Below are positions 32,949 through 42,096 of a stretch of 64,000 nucleotides of DNA, piece after piece (position 1 is the first letter of the stretch; the number at the start of each line of letters is the position of its first letter). A model generated the notes under the pieces. It was given only the letters and a program-made list of their open reading frames with translations, was not told where the DNA came from and searched no databases. The DNA is from JACMQW01 sp964536965 (GTDB taxonomy: Bacteria; Bdellovibrionota; UBA1018). The position numbers and the translations under genes were made by a program. The stretch covers positions 1 through 64,000 of the forward strand of contig CAZIAL010000006.1 in assembly GCA_964536965.1 (NCBI GenBank). Reading direction: 5' to 3'.

Positions 32949-33929
32949 ATGGCGAAGAAAGTCTTAGTAACGGGCGCAGGTGGTTTTATCGGTTCGCATT
33001 TATGCGAGCACTTGGTTCGGACAGGGTATTCCGTTCGTGCCTTCGTTCGTTACAACTCCCAGAACTCCTGGGGGTGGCTCGAGAAGTCGCCGCTTGCCCG
33101 GGAAATGGAAGTCATCACTGGGGATCTTCGGGACCTAGATTCCGTCGACGCCGCCGTGAATGGCGTCGAGAAAATCTTCCACCTCGGGGCGCTGATCGGC
33201 ATCCCCTACAGCTACGTTTCGCCGCTCGCATACATTCGGACGAATATCGAAGGCACTTACAACATCCTCGAATCTGGCCGAAAGCGCGGCACCACGCGGA
33301 TCATGCTCACCTCGACGAGCGAGGTTTACGGCACCGCGCGCACCGTGCCGATCAACGAGACGCATCCGCTGCAGCCGCAGTCTCCCTACTCAGCGACGAA
33401 GATCTCGGCCGACCAGATGGGATTGAGCTACTACCTCTCCTTCGGGACTCCGGTCGTCATCGCGCGACCGTTTAACACCTACGGCCCGCGCCAATCGAAC
33501 CGCGCGATCATCCCGACGATCATCACGCAACTGCTTTCGAACCCGAAACAGGGGATCAAGCTCGGCAACCTCGACCCGACGCGCGACCTCACTTTCTGCG
33601 AAGATACCGCGCGCGGGATGGAAATCATCGCGAATACCGATGCGTTCGTCGGAAAGGCCGTCAATATCGGCAACGGCAAAGAGATCTCGATCGGGGATCT
33701 CTACGAGAAGATTTGCGGAATCGTCGGCGTCAAAGCGGAATTGATCCAGGAGGAACAGCGGGTACGTCGCGACTCCAGCGAAGTCATGCGGCTCCTGAGC
33801 GATCCCTCGCTTCTCCTTTCTCAGTCGAACTGGACTCCTCAGGTCTCCCTCGACGAAGGGATTAGGCGTACCGTCGAGTTCCTGCGGGAGAACCTCGATC
33901 GCTACAAACCGGGAATTTATAATGTCTAA
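32949..33929 (+). CDS. legB: NAD-dependent 4,6-dehydratase LegB-like
   Basis: 326-residue extended SDR. VLVTGAGGFIGSHLCEHL binds NAD; LTSTSEVYG and YSATK carry the Ser and Tyr/Lys catalytic residues. The wording RYNSQNSWGWLE and the following DLRD segment match LegB (C. jejuni Cj1319), which makes the 4-keto-6-deoxy intermediate from GDP-GlcNAc in legionaminic acid synthesis. The 3' end overlaps legC by 8 bp (ATGTCTAA), matching the legB-legC order known in Campylobacter. Confidence 0.93.
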   Translation: MAKKVLVTGAGGFIGSHLCEHLVRTGYSVRAFVRYNSQNSWGWLEKSPLAREMEVITGDLRDLDSVDAAVNGVEKIFHLGALIGIPYSYVSPLAYIRTNIEGTYNILESGRKRGTTRIMLTSTSEVYGTARTVPINETHPLQPQSPYSATKISADQMGLSYYLSFGTPVVIARPFNTYGPRQSNRAIIPTIITQLLSNPKQGIKLGNLDPTRDLTFCEDTARGMEIIANTDAFVGKAVNIGNGKEISIGDLYEKICGIVGVKAELIQEEQRVRRDSSEVMRLLSDPSLLLSQSNWTPQVSLDEGIRRTVEFLRENLDRYKPGIYNV

Positions 33930-35097
33930 AATCCCGCTTTCCGTGCCGGTCATCCACGGAAACGAAAACCGATATCTATCCGAATGCATCTCCTCGGGAT
34001 GGGTGTCGAGCGCAGGGCCTTGGGTCGACCGCTTCGAAAACGATTTTTCGCGAGCGATTGGAGTTCCCCACTCGGTATCCATGACGAGCGGAACCGCGGC
34101 TCTCCACGTCGCGCTCCGAATCGCTGGGGTGCAAACGGGCGAGGAAGTGCTCGTGCCCACCCTGACGTTCATCGCGACTGTCAATTCCATCAAGTACGTT
34201 TCCGCCGAGCCGGTCTTCTTCGATTGCGACGACTATCTGAACATCGACGTAGCGAAGCTCGAGCGTTTTCTCGCGGAGGAGTGCGAGCTCCGTGATGGCA
34301 AGACTTACAATCGGCGAACGGGCAAACGCGTCGCCGCCATCCTTCCCGTCCATATCTTCGGCCACCCCGTGCGGATTGACGTGATCCTGACACTCGCCGA
34401 AAAGCACGGCTTCGAAGTCATCGAGGATGCCACTGAATCCCTCGGGAGCGCGTACGTCGCTTCCGACGGCACGGCCCGGTTCACCGGAACATTCGGACAA
34501 TCGGCATGCTTTTCTTTCAACGGCAACAAAATCATTACGACCGGTGGTGGGGGGATGCTCGTCTCTCGCAGCGCGGAAGTTGCGAAGAAAGCGAAGTACC
34601 TTTCGACCCAGGCCAAGGACGACGAGGTCTTTTTCGTGCACAACGAGATCGGGTATAATTACCGCCTGACGAGCCTCCAGGCTGCGCTCGGCATCGCCCA
34701 GCTCGAAGCGCTTTCCCGAATCCTCGCCCGAAAACGGGCGATCCATGAACGATACGTTTCGAACTTCGGAGAGAGCTCGATCGCGAAGCTCATCAGCGAG
34801 CCGAAGGGAACCCGGTCGAATTACTGGATGAACACGTTGCTCTTAGAAGACGGACGGAAAGTGGATCTACGCAAACTGATCGACGCACTCACCGAAAAAG
34901 GAATTCAGACGCGTCCGATCTGGAAGTTGAATCACGAGCAGAAGCCCTATCTTTCCAATCAAGCCTACCTCATCGATCGGGCACCGAATCTCTGCGCACG
35001 CGCCCTTTCGATACCAAGTACTTCGAACTTAACCGACGCCGAGGTCGACCGAGTTTCCGAGACCTTGCTGGCGACCCTCCGGGAGATCACTTTATGA
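33922..35097 (+). CDS. legC: PLP-dependent aminotransferase LegC-like
   Basis: 391-residue DegT/DnrJ/EryC1 sugar aminotransferase. PLP Lys lies in SFNGNKIITTGGGG (about residue 199); MTSGTAALHVALR, PVHIFGHPVRID and EDATESLGS are family hallmarks. It should transfer an amino group from glutamate to C4 of the LegB product (Cj1320-like). It overlaps both legB (8 bp) and the following NeuB-like gene (ATGA). The next step in the known pathway, LegH N-acetylation, has no gene nearby. Confidence 0.93.
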   Translation: MSKIPLSVPVIHGNENRYLSECISSGWVSSAGPWVDRFENDFSRAIGVPHSVSMTSGTAALHVALRIAGVQTGEEVLVPTLTFIATVNSIKYVSAEPVFFDCDDYLNIDVAKLERFLAEECELRDGKTYNRRTGKRVAAILPVHIFGHPVRIDVILTLAEKHGFEVIEDATESLGSAYVASDGTARFTGTFGQSACFSFNGNKIITTGGGGMLVSRSAEVAKKAKYLSTQAKDDEVFFVHNEIGYNYRLTSLQAALGIAQLEALSRILARKRAIHERYVSNFGESSIAKLISEPKGTRSNYWMNTLLLEDGRKVDLRKLIDALTEKGIQTRPIWKLNHEQKPYLSNQAYLIDRAPNLCARALSIPSTSNLTDAEVDRVSETLLATLREITL

Positions 35098-36098
35098 AGA
35101 ACCAGTCTTTTTCCGAGCTTCTCATCGCCGAAATCGGATCCGTCCACGACGGTTCTTTCGGAAATGCGACGAAGCTGATCGAAGCGGCGGCCGCGGCAGG
35201 TGCCAACGTCGTCAAGTTCCAGACCCATATCGCGGAGGCCGAAACGTTGCCGAACGCCCCTTCGCCAGCGTATTTCAAATCGGAACCGCGGATGGATTAC
35301 TTCCGACGCACCGGCTTTTCCCTGGAACAGTGGCAGAAGCTGGCCGCGCATTGCCGGGAGAACGGCGTTCAGTTCATGTCCTCGCCGTTTTCGATCGAAG
35401 CCGTGGATCTCCTCGAGGAAGTTGGAAACGCGATTTACAAGATCCCTTCGGGTGAAGTGAACAACATCCCGATGCTCGAGCGCATCGTCGAGACTCGTAA
35501 ACCCGTCCTGCTTTCCTCCGGGATGAGCAACTGGGCAGAGCTCGATGCTGCGGTGGAAGTTTTGAAAAAAGGCGGCCCGCTCTGCGTGATGCAATGTACG
35601 TCGATGTACCCATGCGTGCCGGAGCGAATCGGACTGAACGTCCTAGTGGAAATGAAGGAGCGATTCAAGAGCCAGATCGGCTATTCGGATCATACCCTCG
35701 GTTTCGGTGCGCCAATCGCGGCGGCCGCGCTTGGGGCGACAGTGATCGAGAAACATTTCACTTTCTCGAAACTCATGTACGGATCCGATGCGAAGCACTC
35801 GATGGAGCCGGGTGAGTTCTCGATCCTCGCTGCCGCCCTCCGCGAGGTGTGGACAGCCATGCGCAACCCCGTCGATAAAGACGATCTCGCGCCGTTCAAG
35901 GATATGAAGGAAATCTTCGAGAAAAGTATCGTGACCACCCGCGATCTCTCTGCGGGGACCGTGTTGCGGCGAGAAGACCTCGCGTTCAAGAAACCAGGGA
36001 ACGGAATCAAGGCATTCGATTATAAAAAAGTATTGGGCCGGGAGCTGGCGCGTAGCCTTCCTGCGCAGCACCTGCTTTCGCAAGGAGATCTAAAATGA
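35094..36098 (+). CDS. Nonulosonate synthase, NeuB family (divergent, set 1)
   Basis: 334-residue protein with a NeuB TIM barrel followed by a SAF/antifreeze-like domain (from about residue 275: TRDLSAGTVLRREDLAFKKPG). It would condense phosphoenolpyruvate with a six-carbon amino sugar. It carries VVKFQTH, SSPFSIEAVDLLEE, PSGEVNN, SSGMSNW, IGYSDHTLGFG and EKHFTFS. The first motif reads AEIGSVHDGS instead of the common EIGxNHNG, and GSDAKHSMEP replaces PGPDHxxSLEP seen in the second NeuB-like protein, so its substrate probably differs. Overlaps legC and the NeuC-like gene by ATGA at both ends. Confidence 0.88.
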   Translation: MKNQSFSELLIAEIGSVHDGSFGNATKLIEAAAAAGANVVKFQTHIAEAETLPNAPSPAYFKSEPRMDYFRRTGFSLEQWQKLAAHCRENGVQFMSSPFSIEAVDLLEEVGNAIYKIPSGEVNNIPMLERIVETRKPVLLSSGMSNWAELDAAVEVLKKGGPLCVMQCTSMYPCVPERIGLNVLVEMKERFKSQIGYSDHTLGFGAPIAAAALGATVIEKHFTFSKLMYGSDAKHSMEPGEFSILAAALREVWTAMRNPVDKDDLAPFKDMKEIFEKSIVTTRDLSAGTVLRREDLAFKKPGNGIKAFDYKKVLGRELARSLPAQHLLSQGDLK

Positions 36099-37252
36099 GT
36101 AAGCGTAAAATCTGTGTCGTCGTCGGTTCGCGCGCGAATTACAGCAGCATCAAGTCCGCGCTTCGAGCGATCCACGATCATCCTAAGCTCGAACTCCAGC
36201 TCGTCGTCGGCGCTTCCGCGGTGCTAGATCGTTATGGGAACGTTTCCCAGCTGATCGAGAACGATGGGTTCTCTATCGCCGCTCGTGTTTATATGCTTGT
36301 CGAAGGCGAGAGTCTGCTTACGATGGCGAAATCGACCGGCATCGGCCTGATGGAGCTTCCGACGGTCTTCGACCAGCTTCGCCCCAATTTCGTAGTCACG
36401 GTCGGTGATCGTTTCGAGACCATGGCGACTACACTTGCAGCGGCCTATATGAACATTCCTGTCGCCCATACGATGGGGGGCGAGGTGAGCGGTACGATCG
36501 ACGAATCGATTCGCCACGCGGTCACGAAATTCGCACACATCCACTTTCCGGCGAGTAAAGAAGCCCACGACCGGATCATCAAGCTCGGCGAACGCTCTGA
36601 AGACGTCTATCTCGTCGGATGTCCGCGCATGGACCTTGTTAAGGAGATTCTCGACAATCCGCCGAGATCTAAACTGAACGAGCTTTTCGGAGAGGGCGTC
36701 GGCGGACAGTTCAGCCTGGACGAGCCTTTCGTCCTGGTGTCGCAGCACCCGGTCACTACCGAATATGGAGAGGGAGAACGACAGATTACGACGACTCTGG
36801 AAGCCATTCGAGAAGTCGGGATCCCGGCGATCGTCCTGTGGCCGAATTCGGATGCTGGATCGGAAGACATCTCCCGCGGGATGCGGAAATGGCGCGAGAA
36901 AAAGCTCGACCAGAACATGCACTTCTTCAAGAACCTTCCGATTTCGATCTACGTGCAACTGATGAAGAAGACGGCTTGCCTGGTCGGGAACTCGTCGAGT
37001 GGTGTCCGCGAAGGGGCCTTCATCGGAACCCCGGTCGTGAATATCGGGAGCCGACAGGACATGCGGGAACGCGGTCAGAATGTGATCGAGGTCCCGTACG
37101 ATAAGGCCGCCATCCGCAAGGCGATCGAGACGCAGATCGCCCACGGTCCATATCCGATGGAACCGATTTACGGCGATGGGACGGCGGGTAAGCAGATCGC
37201 GGACGTACTATCGCGGTGTGAAGTGAAGATCCAGAAGCGCATTACCTATTAA
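36095..37252 (+). CDS. Hydrolysing UDP-GlcNAc 2-epimerase, NeuC family (set 1)
   Basis: 385 residues, GT-B-like epimerase fold. KICVVVGSRANYSSIKSAL is the N-terminal loop; GDRFETMATTLAAAYMNIPVAHTMGGE and TIDESIRHAVTKFAHIHF carry the catalytic Asp/Glu residues; SQHPVTTEYGEG and LVGNSSSGVREGAF are the nucleotide-binding loops. Predicted to release a 2-epimerised amino sugar from a nucleotide sugar as substrate for the NeuB-like protein encoded just upstream. It is clearly different from the second NeuC at 39141, which matches LegG better. Confidence 0.9.
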   Translation: MSKRKICVVVGSRANYSSIKSALRAIHDHPKLELQLVVGASAVLDRYGNVSQLIENDGFSIAARVYMLVEGESLLTMAKSTGIGLMELPTVFDQLRPNFVVTVGDRFETMATTLAAAYMNIPVAHTMGGEVSGTIDESIRHAVTKFAHIHFPASKEAHDRIIKLGERSEDVYLVGCPRMDLVKEILDNPPRSKLNELFGEGVGGQFSLDEPFVLVSQHPVTTEYGEGERQITTTLEAIREVGIPAIVLWPNSDAGSEDISRGMRKWREKKLDQNMHFFKNLPISIYVQLMKKTACLVGNSSSGVREGAFIGTPVVNIGSRQDMRERGQNVIEVPYDKAAIRKAIETQIAHGPYPMEPIYGDGTAGKQIADVLSRCEVKIQKRITY

Positions 37253-37253
37253 A

Positions 37254-37973
37254 ATGAAACTTGTCGCGATCATACCCGCACGGGGAGGTTCGAAAGGAAT
37301 CCCCAAAAAGAACATCGCTCCGTGCGCGGGTCGCCCGCTGCTTCACTGGACCGTCCAAGCGGCCCTGAAGAGCGGTGTTTTCGCCGATGTCCTGATCTCG
37401 ACCGACGATGAAGAAATTCTGCGGATTGCGAGGCTCGAGGGGGCAAGCGCTAGTGGCTTGAGACCGTCCGCACTCGCGGGCGACGAAACGCCGATGCTTC
37501 CAGTGATTCGCTATGAGACCGAGACCTACGAAGCCGCCCGCGGCCGCGTCGAAGGAGTCGTGTTGCTCCAGCCGACCTCGCCGATGCGAAACGATCGGCA
37601 TATCCGTGAAGCCATTAAGATTTTTTCGGATTCGAAGGCCGACACGGTCGTCAGCGTGGTCCTAGTTCCCCACCAATTCAGTCCGGCGTCGCTGATGTGG
37701 GCTCACCCAGAGACCGGCGAGTTGACGAAATACCTCGATCACGAAGCAGAAGTCCTGCGCCGCCAGGATAAGCCGATTCTTTTCGCACGGAATGGGCCGG
37801 CGATCCTGATCCTGGGCCGTGACCAGGTCGTGAAAGAATCATTCTATTCCGGGAAGACCATTGGTTATCCGATGTCGGCGGAGGACTCGGTGGATGTTGA
37901 TTCTCCGCATGACCTGGAGTTCGCGGACCTGATCCTACGGAAGCGTAGTGAGATTAGAGGACGCGATGATTGA
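37254..37973 (+). CDS. CMP-nonulosonate synthetase, NeuA family (set 1)
   Basis: 239-residue cytidylyltransferase. AIIPARGGSKGIPKKNI is the CTP-binding loop, ISTDDEEILRIA, VLLQPTSPMRN and DSVDVDSPHDLEFAD complete the family. It activates the sugar made by the adjacent NeuB-like enzyme. The gene starts 2 bp after the set-1 NeuC stop and overlaps the following methyltransferase gene by 8 bp. The segment ILFARNGPAILIL replaces the usual Y-x-NGAIY seen in the second NeuA, another sign that set 1 makes a different sugar. Confidence 0.9.
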   Translation: MKLVAIIPARGGSKGIPKKNIAPCAGRPLLHWTVQAALKSGVFADVLISTDDEEILRIARLEGASASGLRPSALAGDETPMLPVIRYETETYEAARGRVEGVVLLQPTSPMRNDRHIREAIKIFSDSKADTVVSVVLVPHQFSPASLMWAHPETGELTKYLDHEAEVLRRQDKPILFARNGPAILILGRDQVVKESFYSGKTIGYPMSAEDSVDVDSPHDLEFADLILRKRSEIRGRDD

Positions 37974-39144
37974 GGCGAAAAGCACCCCCGAGATTTTCTT
38001 CCCGAAACTTCCCGTATGGAAGGGCGTTACCACCAAGCCGGGCGCTCTCGAAGCGGCGCCTTTCCGGCTAGTGGTCACCCCGGAGGGCCTGATCCGCCAA
38101 CCTGAAGAATCGATTGCAGACCTGAAAATCTTCGAAAGCTACCAAGACGACAGCTATGAGTTCATCACGGCTCCGCCGGGTGCATCCGCCTGGGCCGACC
38201 GCCTCGGGAAGGATTACGTCGATTTCCTACTCGAGTGCGTGCCGCAGCTGACGGGACGACGCATCCTCGACATTGGCGGCGGCAGCGTCGCCATCGCGAA
38301 AGAGCTGACCAGCGCCCCGTTCGATGCTCGCGATTACCTGCTGGTGGACCCGTCGGTGCGTACCGCTTCCCCGAGCGAAAACATCAGGATCTTGCGCGAG
38401 TTTTTTCCGCCCAAAGGCGAAAGCCTCCGGGATCGTGACCTCATCATCTCGTTCAATTGCCTGGAGCACGTTCCGGACCCTTTCAGTTTCGCGCGGAAGA
38501 TCTGGGAAATTTCCAATGGCGAGACCGATATCGTGCTCGCGTTCCCCGACGTCGCTCGCCAGTTCGGCGAAGGTGACTTGAACGCCCTTCTACATGAACA
38601 TATCAGCTGTTTCACAATGAGCTCCGCGACCGCGCTATTTCGCTTGGTGGGTTTATCAGTACAACGGTCGATCAGCCGAAATGACTGCCTGTTTTACCAC
38701 CTTAAAAAAGCGACGCCGGTACGCGACGCCGTTCACGACGCGAAGGCGATTCTCCTCGCCAGCCGGGATGGATTCTCGCAGACCGTCGATTTTCTTTCAC
38801 GTGAAGTAGGGGGATGGCTGCGGGCGGGAGAACGCATCGCTTTCCACGGGGCGAACAACGGACTGAACAACGCGCTCTTTTTAGCGGGCCTCTCTGGGCA
38901 TGTGCAGATCTCGGTATTCGATGGCGATGACTCCAAGTCGGGCAAATTTTTGCCGACCATTTCCTCTCCAATCCGCCATTCCGCAGACTCCGCCTATCGC
39001 GAGTTTGATCGCGTGGTCATTTCCGCGCTGACTTTCTACGACGAATGCCATCGTTTCATTACTCAGCGACATGGCCTGCCCGCGGAGATCATCCTTCCCC
39101 TTTCTCCGTTGCATCGGTCCAACCGTAAGGCGGGTCCCGCATGA
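37966..39144 (+). CDS. SAM-dependent methyltransferase with Methyltransf_14-like C-terminal domain
   Basis: 392 residues from the ATG at 37966. A class I SAM fold is visible at about residues 95-200: RRILDIGGGSVAIAKEL (motif I), LIISFNCLEHVPDPFSFARK. The C-terminal part (ERIAFHGANNGLNNALFLAGLSG... VSVFDGDDSKSGKFLP) looks like the nucleotide-sugar-type C-terminal Rossmann domain of sugar C-methyltransferases (compare the gene at 62846). The gene starts inside the stop region of the NeuA-like gene and ends overlapping legG. It probably methylates one of the nonulosonates or an intermediate. N-terminal zinc Cys residues of that family are not evident. Confidence 0.75.
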   Translation: MIEAKSTPEIFFPKLPVWKGVTTKPGALEAAPFRLVVTPEGLIRQPEESIADLKIFESYQDDSYEFITAPPGASAWADRLGKDYVDFLLECVPQLTGRRILDIGGGSVAIAKELTSAPFDARDYLLVDPSVRTASPSENIRILREFFPPKGESLRDRDLIISFNCLEHVPDPFSFARKIWEISNGETDIVLAFPDVARQFGEGDLNALLHEHISCFTMSSATALFRLVGLSVQRSISRNDCLFYHLKKATPVRDAVHDAKAILLASRDGFSQTVDFLSREVGGWLRAGERIAFHGANNGLNNALFLAGLSGHVQISVFDGDDSKSGKFLPTISSPIRHSADSAYREFDRVVISALTFYDECHRFITQRHGLPAEIILPLSPLHRSNRKAGPA

Positions 39145-40313
39145 GCGCGCAGGAGCGAAAGGTCCAACTCTGCGTCGTGACGAGCTCACGTGCGGACTAC
39201 GGGTACCTTTACTGGCTTCTCAAGGAGGCGCTCGAGTGTCCTTCGGTGGAGCTATCGATCATCGCTACGGGAAGCCATTTGTCGAAACCCCACGGATTTA
39301 CCGTCTCCGAACTGGAACAAGACGGTTTTCGAACCGCGGCCCGGGTCGATCTCAAATTATCCGACGATAGCGCGATATCGGTATGCCGCTCCATCGGTTT
39401 AGCCGTCGAAGGTTTCTCTCGCGAGTTCGCAAAACTGAAGCCCGACTGGGTGGTCGTCATGGGCGACCGATACGAGATGATGGGTGCTGCACAGGCGGCC
39501 CTCGTCCACCGGATTCCCGTCGCGCACATAGGTGGCGGCGATACCACCGAAGGCGCGATCGACGAATCAATTCGCCATTCGATCACAAAGATGGCCCACC
39601 TGCACTTCGTAGCAACTCCGGAAGCGGAACGTCGCGTGCGGCAACTCGGCGAAGATCCGAAAAAGATCCACCGGGTCGGGAGCACGGCGATCGACGCGAT
39701 CGTTCGCTCCGAATCGATCGATCGGGACGTTTTTTTTCGGGAGATCGGTTTCGACCCGCGTCCCAAAAACATCCTCGTCACCTTCCATCCCGAGACCCTG
39801 GGCTCGCAGAGTGTCGCGTACGAGGTGGGAGAGATGATTTCCGCGTTTGCCACCCTCGATGACAACTACGGGATCATCTGGACGAGTGCCAACGCCGACC
39901 CGGGCGGCGCGGAAGTCCGTAAGGCGGTCGAGGCTTTCGCGACCCGCCGGAAAGGCGTCGCCCTCCGAGCGTCTCTCGGCCGAAGACTCTATCTCAATGC
40001 GATTCGGCACTGCGATCTGGTGGCCGGTAATTCCTCGAGCGGAATCTATGAGGTGCCGTCGTTCAGGAAACCAACCCTGAATGTCGGAGGTCGGCAAGAA
40101 GGCCGTCCCCAGGCGGCGTCGATCGTATCCGTAACTTGCCGAAAAGAAGAGATCTTAGCAGGACTGCATCGAGCCCTGGCGCTTGACTGCAGCAATGTCG
40201 ACAGTCCTTTCGGCGATGGTAACGCGTCGAAGAGGGTTTTAGGCGCGATTCTGGCGGTCGACGCTCCCGAAAAACTGCTGCGTAAACATTTCCACGACTG
40301 GAGTTTGCAATGA
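39141..40313 (+). CDS. legG: Hydrolysing nucleotide-sugar 2-epimerase LegG-like (set 2)
   Basis: 390 residues. VVTSSRADYGYLYWLLKEA, VMGDRYEMMGAAQAALVHRIPVAHIGGGDTTEGAIDESIRHS, TFHPETLGSQ, SANADPGG, and NSSSGIYEVPSF follow the NeuC/LegG family closely. In legionaminic acid synthesis LegG removes GDP (or UDP) while inverting C2 to give 2,4-diacetamido-2,4,6-trideoxymannose. The ATGA overlap at both ends and the next gene, a classic LegI, support assignment to the legionaminic branch. Confidence 0.9.
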   Translation: MSAQERKVQLCVVTSSRADYGYLYWLLKEALECPSVELSIIATGSHLSKPHGFTVSELEQDGFRTAARVDLKLSDDSAISVCRSIGLAVEGFSREFAKLKPDWVVVMGDRYEMMGAAQAALVHRIPVAHIGGGDTTEGAIDESIRHSITKMAHLHFVATPEAERRVRQLGEDPKKIHRVGSTAIDAIVRSESIDRDVFFREIGFDPRPKNILVTFHPETLGSQSVAYEVGEMISAFATLDDNYGIIWTSANADPGGAEVRKAVEAFATRRKGVALRASLGRRLYLNAIRHCDLVAGNSSSGIYEVPSFRKPTLNVGGRQEGRPQAASIVSVTCRKEEILAGLHRALALDCSNVDSPFGDGNASKRVLGAILAVDAPEKLLRKHFHDWSLQ

Positions 40314-41377
40314 GGACATTCATCATCGCCGAAGCGGGAGTGAATCATAACGGGTCGATGGCCACGGCGAAGGAACTCATCGACGTCGCCAAGAGGGCGG
40401 GCGCCGACGCGGTCAAGTTCCAGACCTTCAAGACCGAGAACGTGATGAGCCGAAGCGCCCCGAAAGCGGAATACCAGGTGAGTTCCACGGGGGCATCCGA
40501 AACCCAGTTCGAAATGGTCAAAAAACTCGAGTTCGGGACCGACGATTTCCTGGAGCTCCACCGTTACTGCGGCGAAAAGAAAATCGAATTTCTTTCGACG
40601 CCATTCGATCTGGAGAGCGTGGACCTGCTCGCCGGTCGCATCGGAGTCCGACTTCTAAAAGTTCCGTCCGGCGAAGTCACGAATGCGCCGTACCTGCTGA
40701 AGGTCGCGCGCGCGAAGCTCCCGCTGATCGTGTCGACGGGTATGTGCACGACGACCGACATCGAAAAAGCGCTGAAGGTCATCGCTTTTGGGACGTTGAA
40801 TCCGGAATCGAACCCGATCCGAAGCTTTCTCGATCAACCTTTGACGAGTACGGAGCGTGAGATGCTGAAGGAGAAGGTGACCCTGCTCCATTGCACGACG
40901 GAGTACCCCGCGCCGTTCGAGGACACGAACCTGAACGCGATGGTGACGATGCGTGAGCTTTTCGGCATGCGAGTGGGATTCTCCGATCATACAGCCGGGA
41001 TCAGCGCCCCGATCGCGGCGGTCGCACTCGGAGCGGAAGTGATCGAAAAGCACTTCACGATCGATCGCGGTATGCCGGGTCCCGACCATCGAGCGTCGTT
41101 GGAGCCCCAGGAGCTTGTGCAGATGGTCCGGTCGATCCGCGAAGTGGAAATGGCACTGGGAACGGGGGTAAAAGCTCCGTCTCCCTCCGAGAAAAAGAAC
41201 ATGGATATCGCGCGAAGGAGTCTCGTCGCGCTGAAGCCTGTCCGCCGCGGAGAGAAGTTTACGACCCAGAATCTCGGGATCAAGAGACCCGGCTCCGGGA
41301 AAAGCCCTTTTGATTACTGGGAATACCTCGGGCGCGAAGCCAGCAGGGACTTCGAACAAGACGAGCTCATCCAATGA
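40310..41377 (+). CDS. legI: Legionaminic/nonulosonate synthase LegI-like (NeuB family, set 2)
   Basis: 355-residue NeuB-type enzyme with canonical motifs: FIIAEAGVNHNGSMATAKELI, AVKFQTFK, STPFDLESVDLL, KVPSGEVTNAPYL, STGM, LHCTTEYPAPFED, GFSDHTAGISAPIAAVALGAEVIEKHFTIDRGMPGPDH, and a C-terminal SAF domain (KPVRRGEKFTTQNLGIKRPG). It condenses PEP with the hexose released by LegG to give the nine-carbon sugar. It overlaps both the legG stop and the PHP gene start (ATGA). Confidence 0.92.
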   Translation: MRTFIIAEAGVNHNGSMATAKELIDVAKRAGADAVKFQTFKTENVMSRSAPKAEYQVSSTGASETQFEMVKKLEFGTDDFLELHRYCGEKKIEFLSTPFDLESVDLLAGRIGVRLLKVPSGEVTNAPYLLKVARAKLPLIVSTGMCTTTDIEKALKVIAFGTLNPESNPIRSFLDQPLTSTEREMLKEKVTLLHCTTEYPAPFEDTNLNAMVTMRELFGMRVGFSDHTAGISAPIAAVALGAEVIEKHFTIDRGMPGPDHRASLEPQELVQMVRSIREVEMALGTGVKAPSPSEKKNMDIARRSLVALKPVRRGEKFTTQNLGIKRPGSGKSPFDYWEYLGREASRDFEQDELIQ

Positions 41378-42096
41378 TTTCGCACTATTTGGAACCCCTG
41401 CAGGATTTCAGCGGCGAGAAGATCCCGGACTATGACTTTCACATGCATACGACCTGGACCGATGGAGAAGACACGGTCCAAGCGATGCATGTGCGGGCGA
41501 TCCAGGCCGGCTTGAAGGGCGTTCTTTTCTCCGAACACGCACGTAGGACCAGCGGCGAATGGTTCGGCCGCTTTGCGGCGGAAATTCGTGCGCTCCCGAA
41601 AACGAAGTGCATCGCGCTCGTCGGTGTCGAGAGCAAGATCGATGATTTTTCTGGCGCCCTGGATCTCGCGCCGGAAGTTTTCCGCGAGGCGGACCTCGTG
41701 ATGGCGAGCGTCCATCGGTTTCCGGGTGAAGAGGGGATCGTCAAAGGGACGAAGGATTATACCCCTGAGAAAGCAGTGGATCTCGAATATCGCCTGAGTA
41801 TGGCGGCACTCGACAACCCCGATGTCGACATTCTCGGCCATGTATTCGGAATGACGTATCGTCGTTTTGGCTTTCACGCCCCTGAGGACAAGTTTCGGGA
41901 AATCATCGGGAAGGCGGCGCGCACTGGCGTCGCGATCGAAATCAACCCGCATTATCATGTGGATCCATGGAGCATCCTCCGATGGTGCCAGGAAGCTGGC
42001 GCTCCGGTTTCCCTAGGTTCGAACGCACATTCAGTCACAGATGTCGGTAAAATTCAGCGAGTGCTCCGTCGGGAGGAGGCACCATGGAAAATGTAA
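41374..42096 (+). CDS. PHP-domain metallophosphoesterase-like protein
   Basis: 240 residues with a PHP (polymerase and histidinol phosphatase) fold. Metal-ligand candidates are YDFHMHTTWTDGE, FSEHARR, VGVESK, ASVHRF, ILGHVFG and GSNAHSV. In most PHP proteins the last is GSDAH, so Asp is replaced by Asn here and one metal site may be altered. The natural guess is removal of a phosphate from a sugar intermediate, such as the NeuB-type products when made as 9-phosphates. Overlap with legI (ATGA) and the ATP-grasp gene (13 bp) ties it to the operon. Confidence 0.75.
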   Translation: MISHYLEPLQDFSGEKIPDYDFHMHTTWTDGEDTVQAMHVRAIQAGLKGVLFSEHARRTSGEWFGRFAAEIRALPKTKCIALVGVESKIDDFSGALDLAPEVFREADLVMASVHRFPGEEGIVKGTKDYTPEKAVDLEYRLSMAALDNPDVDILGHVFGMTYRRFGFHAPEDKFREIIGKAARTGVAIEINPHYHVDPWSILRWCQEAGAPVSLGSNAHSVTDVGKIQRVLRREEAPWKM

